From the NCBI GenBank assembly GCA_023380575.1, contig JAMCRM010000019.1, forward strand, positions 1 through 10,226: a stretch of DNA of 10,226 bases. Direction: 5' to 3'. A model generated the notes under the pieces. The model was not told where the DNA came from. It was given only the letters and a program-made list of their open reading frames with translations, and ran no database searches. The DNA is from Acidobacteriota bacterium (GTDB lineage Bacteria > Acidobacteriota > Terriglobia > Bryobacterales > Bryobacteraceae). This document shows positions 1-6,045 of this stretch, piece after piece. Positions within the stretch are counted from its first letter, which is position 1, and each line of letters starts with the position of its first letter. A program made the position numbers and the translations under genes.

Positions 1-63
1 TCTGTTCGTTCTTCGCTTGGAGCGCTTGCGGGGACCGGCCTGGTCCTGCGGCGCCGCAAATAG
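1..63 (+). CDS. C-terminal end of a probable sortase-anchored surface protein (partial)
   Basis: Frame 1 is open from the window edge and stops at TAG 61-63. The last residues read LGALAGTGLVLRRRK, a hydrophobic stretch followed by a basic tail. This is the layout of the end of an LPxTG-type sorting signal: cleavage motif, membrane segment, positive stop-transfer tail. The cleavage motif would lie upstream and is not visible. A sortase gene begins 37 bases downstream, and sortases are often encoded next to their substrates. The first eight codons fall inside a perfect inverted repeat (1-25 with 103-127). If that repeat is an assembly fold-back, only the residues from LAGTGLVLRRRK onward are genuine. 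The arginine near the start of the visible part is unusual for a membrane segment, which keeps confidence moderate. An alternative is a chance open frame, since only 20 codons are visible. Confidence 0.42.
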   Translation, partial: SVRSSLGALAGTGLVLRRRK

Positions 64-127
64 ATTGCGGGCGGGCATTCATGAGCGGGGACATCGTACC
101 ATGCGCTCCAAGCGAAGAACGAACAGA
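1..127. repeat. Perfect 25-bp inverted repeat, 77-bp spacer
   Basis: Bases 1-25 are the exact reverse complement of 103-127. The inner edge is sharp, because 26 and 102 do not pair. The outer edge cannot be judged because the left arm begins at the first base of the window. The right arm covers codons 1 to 9 of the sortase gene, and the left arm lies in the putative end of the upstream gene. In RNA it could form a long hairpin that sequesters the sortase start. A 25-bp perfect match beginning at a sequence end is also the classic look of a chimeric fold-back at a contig terminus. The repeat is certain; its biological meaning is not. Confidence 0.9.
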
Positions 128-703
128 CTGCTGTCCTGGGTTTTCATTCTGGGGGGTGCCGTTCTCCTCTTCGTGGGTGCCCGCGATTTTTTGAGTTCTA
201 TCTTCGGCCAGCGGGAGGCGGCCGAAGAATGGCACAAGCCGGTCCAATCGCGCCAACCGGCTCCCCAAACGCCGGATCTTGGCGTGGCGTTGGCCAAGCT
301 CTCCATCCCGCGGCTGAATGCCGCGTGGTTTGTCTTCGAAGGAGTTGGAAAAAAGGAACTGCGTTTGGGTCCCGGTCACATGCGCGGCTCCGCGCTGCCG
401 GGGACTTCCGGCAACTGCGTGATTGCGGGCCATCGGGACACCCATTTCCGCGCGCTCAAAGACATTCGCAAAGGGGATGAAATCGTCGTCGAAACCCGCC
501 AGGGCCGCTTCCGCTACCGGGTCACGGACCTGGAAATTGTGAAGCCCACCAACACGAAGGCCCTCGCGCCCACCACCAGTCCGGTGATGAACCTGATCAC
601 GTGTTACCCATTCTATTACCTGGGCTCGGCGCCCAAGCGCTTCGTGGTGCACGCGCAAATGGAGCCGCTCGAAGTCGCGCATTCGGGTGCACCGCCATCG
701 TAG
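101..703 (+). CDS. Class D-like sortase (membrane-anchored transpeptidase)
   Basis: Sortases cut a sorting motif near the C-terminus of an exported protein and join the new carboxyl end to an amine on the cell surface. From ATG 101 the protein has 200 residues. It has a basic N-terminus (MRSKRRTNR), one membrane helix at about 10-27, a proline-rich linker at about 46-59, and then the sortase barrel. The catalytic set is complete: His111 in AGHRDTHF, Cys168 in LITCYPF and Arg180 in PKRFVV. Short length, an N-terminal anchor and the absence of a C-terminal helix fit class D/E-like sortases, including those in Gram-negative phyla. An in-frame TTG at 17 would add 28 residues with no signal-like character and lie in the upstream gene, so ATG 101 is preferred, although its Shine-Dalgarno is weak (a GGGG run at 87-90). 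The gene probably forms an operon with the preceding partial gene, its likely substrate. The inverted repeat covers its first codons. Confidence 0.9.
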   Translation: MRSKRRTNRLLSWVFILGGAVLLFVGARDFLSSIFGQREAAEEWHKPVQSRQPAPQTPDLGVALAKLSIPRLNAAWFVFEGVGKKELRLGPGHMRGSALPGTSGNCVIAGHRDTHFRALKDIRKGDEIVVETRQGRFRYRVTDLEIVKPTNTKALAPTTSPVMNLITCYPFYYLGSAPKRFVVHAQMEPLEVAHSGAPPS

Positions 704-706
704 AAT
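701..706 (+). promoter_or_regulatory. Candidate -10 box (TAGAAT) for alaC
   Basis: TAGAAT matches the TATAAT consensus at five of six positions and ends seven bases before ATG 714. It overlaps the sortase stop codon. Transcription would start about at the ATG, giving a leaderless or nearly leaderless message, which fits the lack of any Shine-Dalgarno there. No convincing -35 was found, and the box could be coincidental. Confidence 0.3.
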
Positions 707-713
707 GGGCTTA

Positions 714-1901
714 ATGCCCGATTTTACGGATCAGTTCTACCGCATAGAGAAACTTCCTCCCTATGTCTTCGCCGTCATAAATGAGATGAAGGCGCGAGCA
801 CGCGCCGCGCAACTTGACGTGATTGACCTCGGCATGGGCAATCCCGATGGCGCTACCCCCAAAGTGGTGGTAAACAAACTGGTGGAAGCCGCTCGCAATC
901 CCCGCAACCATCGCTATTCGGTTTCCCGGGGCATTCCCAGGCTGCGGGAAGAGATCGTGCGGCGCTATCACACCAATTACGGCGTGGAACTCGATGCGGA
1001 GAAAGAGGCCATCGTCACCATTGGCGCCAAGGACGCCCTGGCGCACATGCTGTTCGCCGTGGTGGGCCCCGGCGACATGGTGGTTTCCCCGAATCCCTGC
1101 TATCCAATTCACCAGTACGGCGTCATCATCGCGGAAGGTCAGGCCTGCATGCTGCCCCTGCCGGACCCGGCCACTTTCCTGAATCGGCTGGAAGACCTCT
1201 ACCGGACCGCCGGCCAGAAGCCCAAAATCCTGCTGCTCTCGTTCCCGCACAATCCCACCACTACCTGCGTGGACCTGGATTTCTTCCGGGAAATCGTGCG
1301 CATGGCACGCGAGCACGGCACTCTGGTGATCCACGATTTCGCTTATGCGGATATCTGCTTCGACGGCTACAAGGCTCCCAGCATTCTGCAGGTGGAAGGC
1401 GCTACCGAAGTGGCGGTGGAGATCTTCTCGCTTTCGAAGAGCTACAACATGGCCGGCTGGCGCGTCGGTTTCTGCCTGGGCAACTCCAAGGTCATTGCGG
1501 CGCTCGCCCGCATTAAGAGCTATCTCGATTACGGCGTCTTCCAACCCATCCAGATCGCCTCGATTATCGCGTTGCGCGAATGCGAAGAGGACACGCGCAA
1601 GATCGCCTGCACCTACCAGAAGCGCCGGGACGTGCTCGTCGAGGCATTGAACCGCGCCGGCTGGCCGGTGGAATCGCCCAAAGGGTCCATGTTCGTCTGG
1701 GCACCCATCCCGGAGCCGCACCGCGCCATGGGGTCGCTGGAATTTTCCAAGCTGCTGATGGAGAAGGCGTTGGTGGCGGTATCGCCGGGCATCGGCTTCG
1801 GCCCGCTCGGGGAAGGCTACGTGCGCTTCGCGCTGGTGGAAAACGAGCATCGCATCCGCCAGGCCACGCGCTCCATCGCCCAGTTTCTGAAAAAGAACTG
1901 A
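714..1901 (+). CDS. alaC: Alanine aminotransferase AlaC-type (class I/II PLP aminotransferase)
   Basis: This enzyme transfers the amino group between glutamate and pyruvate to make alanine in the cytoplasm, with pyridoxal phosphate. The protein closely resembles E. coli AlaC along its length: the opening [10 protein letters not shown], then [52 protein letters not shown] and SPGIGFG. Numbered from ATG 714 (395 residues), the PLP lysine is Lys242 in SLSKSYN, the cofactor-ring Asp is Asp208, the cofactor Asn is Asn180 in HNP, and the substrate-carboxylate Arg is Arg371 in YVRFAL. Length is normal. Possible starts are GTG 687 (inside the sortase gene), ATG 705 and ATG 714. The last best matches the family N-terminus, and none has a Shine-Dalgarno. 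Databases sometimes label this family LL-diaminopimelate aminotransferase, but the AlaC match is much stronger. It lies 10 bases after the sortase and converges on the DsbD-alpha gene with 11 bases between stops. Confidence 0.9.
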   Translation: MPDFTDQFYRIEKLPPYVFAVINEMKARARAAQLDVIDLGMGNPDGATPKVVVNKLVEAARNPRNHRYSVSRGIPRLREEIVRRYHTNYGVELDAEKEAIVTIGAKDALAHMLFAVVGPGDMVVSPNPCYPIHQYGVIIAEGQACMLPLPDPATFLNRLEDLYRTAGQKPKILLLSFPHNPTTTCVDLDFFREIVRMAREHGTLVIHDFAYADICFDGYKAPSILQVEGATEVAVEIFSLSKSYNMAGWRVGFCLGNSKVIAALARIKSYLDYGVFQPIQIASIIALRECEEDTRKIACTYQKRRDVLVEALNRAGWPVESPKGSMFVWAPIPEPHRAMGSLEFSKLLMEKALVAVSPGIGFGPLGEGYVRFALVENEHRIRQATRSIAQFLKKN

Positions 1902-1912
1902 CCGCTCCGCCC

Positions 1913-2389
1913 TTACCGGATCAGGTACGGGAGCTTGATTTCCACGCTCTTCGGAGGAAAACAGGCCTTGTTATTGCATGCCTGGTAGCGCAGTCTCCCG
2001 GATAGTACGCCCGGTCCCGCCGCCGCGCCGGCCGCCACCTTGAATTTCGAGACCAGTTCGAAATTGCCGGTAAACACCGAAAGCGGGGTGGGGGAGAACT
2101 CGTACTTCTCCATGCGCGGCTTCGGATAGATCACACCGGCCGGCTGGAGTGGACCGGCCATCCAGGTCAGGCGCAGGGGGATCAGGTACTCCTCGCTGGG
2201 CGTGTTGCTGTTGACGTGATAGCCCGGCTGCAGGTACACCGAAATCTTTGCTTCCGCGCCCGCCCCACGCCGCGCCTCCACCTTCGCCGGCGGGGCCACG
2301 CTCAACATCGCGCTACCTTGCGCGTACAGGGAAGGCAGGCAAGCCAGCCCGCTCGCCAGCGCCGTCCTGAAGCAGCTTTTGAACACCAT
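1913..2389 (-). CDS. Secreted stand-alone DsbD N-terminal (alpha) domain protein
   Basis: The 158-residue product has a signal peptide (about 1-24, basic start then SLYAQG) and one immunoglobulin-like domain related to the N-terminal domain of DsbD. In DsbD that domain receives electrons from the membrane part and passes them to periplasmic thiol proteins. The redox pair is visible as Cys138 and Cys143 in YQACNNKACFPPKSV, the counterpart of the CxxxxC with following PP in DsbD-alpha. The membrane beta domain and the C-terminal thioredoxin domain are absent here, so any electron donor must be encoded elsewhere or supplied by a partner. The gene follows the tlpA-like gene and starts 77 bases inside it. 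ATG 2389 has an AGGAG about 10-11 bases upstream and is needed for the signal peptide. ATG 2308 would avoid the overlap but loses export. Likely the last gene of the minus-strand operon. Confidence 0.8.
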   Translation of the reverse strand: MVFKSCFRTALASGLACLPSLYAQGSAMLSVAPPAKVEARRGAGAEAKISVYLQPGYHVNSNTPSEEYLIPLRLTWMAGPLQPAGVIYPKPRMEKYEFSPTPLSVFTGNFELVSKFKVAAGAAAGPGVLSGRLRYQACNNKACFPPKSVEIKLPYLIR

Positions 2390-2906
2390 CTTCGAAATCG
2401 CTCCTGCTCGTTAAACCTACATGCACATCGGCAATACGGCCTTCCCGGTCGATCAGGAAGGTGGTCGGCAGGGCATCGATCCCGCCGTATGACTGCGATA
2501 CCGAATCGTCGCCCAGCACGATGCGGTAGTTGATCGCCAATTCGTTTATGAACGGCTTCACCGCGTCCCAACCATCATCGTCCATGGCCACGCCGATCAC
2601 CGCAAAACCCTTGTCTTTGTTCCGCCGCTCCAGGTCCATGAACCAGGGGATCTCCATCTTACACGGGCCGCACCAGGTGGCCCAGAAATCCAGCAGCACC
2701 ACCTTGCCGCGATAGTCCGAAAGGCGGACGGTTTTGCCGGTGGCGTCTTTGAGCGCAAAATCGGGCGCGACCTTGCGGTCATCGTGCGATTTGGCGACAA
2801 CAGGCTTCTTCGGCCGCGAGGAATTGCAGGCCGGGCTGAGGCCGGCGATCAATAAGCCGGCGGCGAGCACCATGAAGGGGCGGGCGGGGAGCAAAAGATA
2901 TGCCAT
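2313..2906 (-). CDS. TlpA-like exported thioredoxin-fold protein
   Basis: The protein (197 residues from ATG 2906) is a thiol:disulfide oxidoreductase of the AhpC/TSA-TlpA-ResA type acting outside the cytoplasmic membrane. The N-terminus is a hydrophobic signal (about 11-26) ending in SPAC, so Cys27 could carry lipid. The lipobox is poor because the usual residue at -3 is replaced by Ser. A polar linker follows, then the thioredoxin domain from about 47 (APDFALKDATGK). The active site is WCGPC with Cys79 and Cys82, and the cis-proline is Pro147 in ALPTTF. The fold ends near 180, followed by about 17 extra residues that exist only where the frame overlaps the next gene. A start at ATG 2873 would cut the signal, so 2906 is preferred. 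Adjacent DsbD-alpha suggests a redox pair. Family roles include cytochrome c maturation and disulfide reduction; the substrate here is unknown. Confidence 0.88.
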   Translation of the reverse strand: MAYLLLPARPFMVLAAGLLIAGLSPACNSSRPKKPVVAKSHDDRKVAPDFALKDATGKTVRLSDYRGKVVLLDFWATWCGPCKMEIPWFMDLERRNKDKGFAVIGVAMDDDGWDAVKPFINELAINYRIVLGDDSVSQSYGGIDALPTTFLIDREGRIADVHVGLTSRSDFEDGVQKLLQDGAGERAGLPAFPVRAR

Positions 2907-2916
2907 TCCTGCAACG

Positions 2917-2922
2917 ATTATA
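2917..2922 (-). promoter_or_regulatory. Consensus -10 box (TATAAT) before the tlpA-like gene
   Basis: On the minus strand this is a perfect TATAAT ending ten bases before ATG 2906, overlapping the TAA stop of the upstream zincin-like gene. Transcription from it would start a few bases before the ATG. An AGGA abuts the start codon with no spacing and would not work as a normal Shine-Dalgarno. No good -35 lies at 16-18 bases. It could give the redox pair its own internal promoter. Confidence 0.4.
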
Positions 2923-3409
2923 TCGAGATTCGCCTGTTCAGGCCGGAAACGACGAACCAACGGCTTCGACGGGCGCGAAAAACGGCCTCCAGCGTCCATT
3001 CCGGGTGGCTGCGCAGCCCCGCAAACAACCATGCCGCCGAATCGCAGAAGCTCTCGCAGCAATACTCGCGCCACCGGCGGGTACGGAGGACACGGTCGCG
3101 CGCCGTCACTTCGGCCTTCCGCCACTCCGCCGACCAGCCCAATTCGCCGGCGGCGCCGGAGGCGAACTCACGCGCCAGCACTCGCTCCCACGAACGCCGC
3201 GCCGGATTCCCCAGCCGCACCCATGCAAAATGGAAGAGCTCATGTACGAAAATGCGCGCGAATTCGCGGGCATTGTGCCGCAATTCCGCAGCGAACGTGA
3301 TGCGGCGCTCCCGCAGGAACGCCCCGCCATGGACGGGTCCGCGCCGGTCCCGCGGCGCCTTGGCGAACCGGATCTCCACGGGCCGCCCTTCCAGTTCCGG
3401 AAAATGCAT
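2918..3409 (-). CDS. Small HExxH zincin-like protein of unknown function
   Basis: The product has 163 residues and no signal peptide or membrane helix, so it is probably cytoplasmic. It carries FVHELFHFAW, with the zinc-metallopeptidase signature His56-Glu57-x-x-His60 on a predicted helix. Further on, REYCCESFCDSAAW offers Glu119 as a possible third zinc ligand and three nearby cysteines (117, 118, 122). The spacing of about 60 residues between HExxH and this second motif resembles compact gluzincin or SprT-like minimal metallopeptidases, but I cannot place it in a named family. It is rich in Arg and Trp. The gene starts 29 bases after the Cys/Met enzyme gene stops and ends 11 bases before the tlpA-like start, so it is embedded in the operon. 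The sequence shows neither a substrate nor proof of proteolysis. Confidence 0.72.
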   Translation of the reverse strand: MHFPELEGRPVEIRFAKAPRDRRGPVHGGAFLRERRITFAAELRHNAREFARIFVHELFHFAWVRLGNPARRSWERVLAREFASGAAGELGWSAEWRKAEVTARDRVLRTRRWREYCCESFCDSAAWLFAGLRSHPEWTLEAVFRARRSRWFVVSGLNRRISI

Positions 3410-3438
3410 ACCCGACCGCTCGCGGGGAGTTACGCCGC

Positions 3439-4623
3439 TCAGGCCGCTGCCAGCGCCTGCTCCAGGTCCGCAATGATGTCTTCCGCCGCCTCGATGCCCA
3501 CCGAAAACCGCACCAGGCTGTCGCGAATCCCCATGCGCTCGCGCTGTTTCGGCGCCACTTCGCGATGCGAGCTCATCACTGGGTAGAGCATCATGCTATG
3601 CACGTCACCCAGGGAGGTGGCCCGCACCACCATCCGCAGCGCGTTCATAAACCGGAAGACCTCTTCCCTGCCCGCGCCTTTCAACTCGAAACTCACCATG
3701 GCGCCGAACAGGTCCGGAGTGAACAACCGCGCGATGGCGCGGGCGTCGGGATGGTCCGGGCGGCCCGGGAAATATACCCGTTCGACGCGGGGGTGCGCGG
3801 CCAGCCAGGACGCCACGCGGCAGGCATTGGCGCACTGCCGCTCCAGCCGCACGGCCAGCGTTTTGATGCCGCGCATGGTCAGGTAGCATTCGAAAGGCCC
3901 CAGACACGGCCCGATGGCTCGCCCCAGCATGCGCAGCACATCGAAGTGTTCCCGATCCGAGACGACCACCCCCGACATCACGTCGCCGTGCCCGGCCAGG
4001 AACTTGGTGGCGCTGTGGACCACGAAGTTGGCGCCCAGTTCCAGGGGCCGCAGCACCATCGGCGTGGTGAAAGTGTTGTCCACAACCAGGGCGGCGCCGG
4101 CCGCTCTGGCGATTTCGGCAATCCGGTCGATTTCGCCCACCCGCAACAGCGGGTTGGAAGCCGTCTCGATCAGGATCGCGCCCGGCCGCTCCTCCGCCAC
4201 CGTCGCCCGTAGGGCTTCCAGGTTGCAGGCGTCCACAAAACGTACCTTCGTGCCGGAGGGCTCCATCACTTTCATGAGCAGGCCGATGGTGGCCCCGTAG
4301 AGCGCGTCCGCCGCCACGATCGACTTGCGCCGGTCCGCCAGGGCGGTAAGCAGCGCCATATGGATGGCCGCCATGCCGGTGCTGCAGGCCAGCGCCCCCG
4401 CGCCGTTTTCGAGCGCCGCCACCTGCTCTTCAAGCGCCGCGCTCGAAGGGTTGTCGTGACGCGAGTAGCAGTAGCCCGGCTCCTCGCCTCCGAAGACGCG
4501 GTCGAGTTCCTCCATGGTGTCGAAGGAGAAGCTCGCGGCGGTGTATACAGGGGTGGCAACCGGCACGGCTTTGCCGGGCTTCTTGCGGTCCCCCGCGTGG
4601 ACCGCCTTGGTTTCCAGTCTCAT
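3439..4623 (-). CDS. Cys/Met-metabolism PLP enzyme (cystathionine/methionine gamma-lyase or gamma-synthase type)
   Basis: This 394-residue protein belongs to the trans-sulfuration family, which makes or breaks C-S bonds of cysteine, homocysteine, methionine or cystathionine using PLP. Hallmarks in order are PVYTAASFSFD, YSRHDNPS (Tyr53, Arg55 for cofactor phosphate from the neighbouring subunit), CSTGMAAI, the catalytic Tyr109 in ALYGAT, the PLP-ring Asp182 in VVDNTF, the PLP lysine Lys207 in HSATKFLAGHGDV, and Arg372 in VRFSVGIE. Length is normal. The residue after LYG is Ala112, not the Cys typical of classical methionine gamma-lyases. The SATK-LAGHGD block looks more lyase-like than MetB-like. 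Specificity therefore stays open between gamma-lyase, cystathionine gamma-synthase and acyl-homoserine sulfhydrylase. Its ATG overlaps the cysS stop as ATGA, with a GGAAGAG Shine-Dalgarno inside cysS, so the two are translationally coupled. Confidence 0.88.
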   Translation of the reverse strand: MRLETKAVHAGDRKKPGKAVPVATPVYTAASFSFDTMEELDRVFGGEEPGYCYSRHDNPSSAALEEQVAALENGAGALACSTGMAAIHMALLTALADRRKSIVAADALYGATIGLLMKVMEPSGTKVRFVDACNLEALRATVAEERPGAILIETASNPLLRVGEIDRIAEIARAAGAALVVDNTFTTPMVLRPLELGANFVVHSATKFLAGHGDVMSGVVVSDREHFDVLRMLGRAIGPCLGPFECYLTMRGIKTLAVRLERQCANACRVASWLAAHPRVERVYFPGRPDHPDARAIARLFTPDLFGAMVSFELKGAGREEVFRFMNALRMVVRATSLGDVHSMMLYPVMSSHREVAPKQRERMGIRDSLVRFSVGIEAAEDIIADLEQALAAA

Positions 4624-5984
4624 TTTCTCTTCCAGCGGACGCCTGCCTTGGTGTCTTCGAGGATAATTCCCTGCTCCAACAGTTCCTGCCGGATCTGGTC
4701 GGCGCGCGCGAAATCGCGGCGCTTCTTGGCGTCGGCGCGTTCGGCGATTTTCGCTTCTACTTCATCAAAGACGGCGTCAAAACGCTCCAGGAACGCCAGC
4801 GCGGGCGCCGCGTTGCCGGCGCGGAATTCGCCTCCGTCCATGGCGGTATTGGCATCGCGCGCGAACTCGAATACCGCGGCCAGCGCCTCGGCAGTGTTCA
4901 GGTCGTCGTTCATGCCGGTTACGAACTGTTCCACCGCGCGCGCCGTGCGTTCAGCCAGCACCTCGTTTGCCCCGGCCGGAAACTGTTCCGTTTCCAGCCG
5001 CAGCTTGAAATTCCGCACGCGCTCGATGGCGGTCGCCGCGGATTTCAACCCGTCGAACGTGAAGTTCAGGGCTTTGCGGTACGGCACCGACGCCAGCAGG
5101 TAGCGGATGGCCTCGGGCGCGTGGCCCTTGGCGATTACATCGCGCAGGGTGAAGAAGTTGCCCAGCGACTTGGACATCTTCTGCCCCTCCACCATGAGGA
5201 ACTCCGAGTGCATCCAGAAACGCGCGAAGGGTTTGCCGGTCAACGACTCCGATTGCGCAATTTCGTTTTCGTGGTGGGGAAAGATCAGGTCCACGCCGCC
5301 CGCGTGCAAGTCGAGCGTCTCCCCCAGGTACTTGATGGCCATCACGGAGCACTCGATGTGCCACCCCGGCCTCCCCGGGCCGATTTCGGCGGGCCAGAAC
5401 GGCTCGCCTTCCTTGGGGGCCTTCCACAGAGCGAAGTCGCGCGCGTCGTCTTTCTCGTATTTATCCGTGTCCACGCGCGCGCCCGCCAGCATGCCGCCGA
5501 AATCGGTGTGGGAGAGCTTGCCGTATTCGGGGAAGGTGGCCACGCGGAAATACACCGAGCCTTCGCTGGTATAAGTGTGGTCGCGCTCGCCCAGCCGCTC
5601 GATGGCCTTCACCATCTCCGGGATGTGATCGGTGGCCTTTACAAGTTTTTCGGGGCGCTCCAGGCGCAGCGCTGCGCAATCGTCCAGGAATGCCTGTGTG
5701 TAAACGGCCGTGTAGTCGGCAAGCGATTTTTTCTGCGCCACGGCGTTCTGGATAATACGGTCGTCCACGTCGGTGATATTCATGACATGGTCGATCCGGA
5801 ACCCCGAAGCGCGCAGCCATCGGCGCAGGATATCCAGAAAAACAAAGGTCCGGAAGTTGCCGATGTGGGCGAAATCGTAGACAGTTGGTCCGCACGTGTA
5901 CATGCGGACCGTGTTGTCGCGGGCGGGAGTGAATTCTTCCACCTGCTGTGTGAGCGTGTTGTAGAAGCGCGGAGCCATAGCCAT
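4620..5984 (-). CDS. cysS: Cysteinyl-tRNA synthetase
   Basis: The enzyme activates cysteine with ATP and loads it on tRNA-Cys in the cytoplasm. Numbered from ATG 5984 (454 residues) it shows the class I signatures HIGN at 40-43 (a common CysRS form of HIGH) and KMSKS at 269-273. The cysteine-binding zinc site is complete: Cys31 in CGPTVYD, Cys212 in HIECSVMA, His237 and Glu241 in PHHENE, each three residues beyond the E. coli positions. The C-terminal helical and tRNA-binding part ends with RADQIRQELLEQGI and an expected basic tail. Start choice is uncertain: ATG 5999, 5984 and 5978 are in frame without a clear Shine-Dalgarno. A TACGAT box at 6003-5998 would make 5984 or 5978 a near-leaderless start, and both match family N-termini (APRFYNTL). 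It is first in the five-gene minus-strand operon and divergent from the hydrolase gene. Confidence 0.96.
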   Translation of the reverse strand: MAMAPRFYNTLTQQVEEFTPARDNTVRMYTCGPTVYDFAHIGNFRTFVFLDILRRWLRASGFRIDHVMNITDVDDRIIQNAVAQKKSLADYTAVYTQAFLDDCAALRLERPEKLVKATDHIPEMVKAIERLGERDHTYTSEGSVYFRVATFPEYGKLSHTDFGGMLAGARVDTDKYEKDDARDFALWKAPKEGEPFWPAEIGPGRPGWHIECSVMAIKYLGETLDLHAGGVDLIFPHHENEIAQSESLTGKPFARFWMHSEFLMVEGQKMSKSLGNFFTLRDVIAKGHAPEAIRYLLASVPYRKALNFTFDGLKSAATAIERVRNFKLRLETEQFPAGANEVLAERTARAVEQFVTGMNDDLNTAEALAAVFEFARDANTAMDGGEFRAGNAAPALAFLERFDAVFDEVEAKIAERADAKKRRDFARADQIRQELLEQGIILEDTKAGVRWKRK

Positions 5985-5997
5985 TGGTGGGAATTTC

Positions 5998-6003
5998 ATC
6001 GTA
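5998..6003 (-). promoter_or_regulatory. Candidate -10 box (TACGAT) for the cysS operon
   Basis: TACGAT on the minus strand ends 13 bases before ATG 5984. It fits TAnnnT and has an identical counterpart on the plus strand at 6033-6038 serving the divergent gene. No clear -35 was found. If this is the promoter, ATG 5999 would lie inside the -10 and could not be the start. Confidence 0.35.
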
Positions 6004-6032
6004 ACATGAGTGCCGGACGCGGCCGCCCGTGC

Positions 6033-6038
6033 TACGAT
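6033..6038 (+). promoter_or_regulatory. Candidate -10 box (TACGAT) for the MBL-fold gene
   Basis: TACGAT ends seven bases before GTG 6046, so transcription would begin about at the start codon, giving a leaderless message. No Shine-Dalgarno precedes the GTG. A GTGCCG at 6010-6015 stands 17 bases upstream but matches only three of six -35 positions. Confidence 0.35.
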
Positions 6039-6045
6039 CACCACC

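Noticed and set aside
17..100. In-frame TTG start that would extend the sortase by 28 residues
   Set aside because: The extra residues lie inside the upstream coding end and the inverted repeat, and would put a non-signal stretch before the membrane helix.
711..1850. Long minus-strand open frame (379 codons) opposite alaC
   Set aside because: It is the antisense shadow of a strongly conserved aminotransferase in GC-rich DNA. Its translation is His/Arg/Ala-rich with no recognisable motif.
1911..1930. Small hairpin (CCTTACC with GGTACGG) between the convergent alaC and DsbD-alpha stops
   Set aside because: Only six pairs with an internal mismatch and no T-run. Too weak to call a terminator.
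2734..3586. Plus-strand open frames opposite the tlpA-like and zincin-like genes
   Set aside because: Arg/Pro/Ala-rich shadows with no motif. The minus-strand frames carry WCGPC and HELFH.
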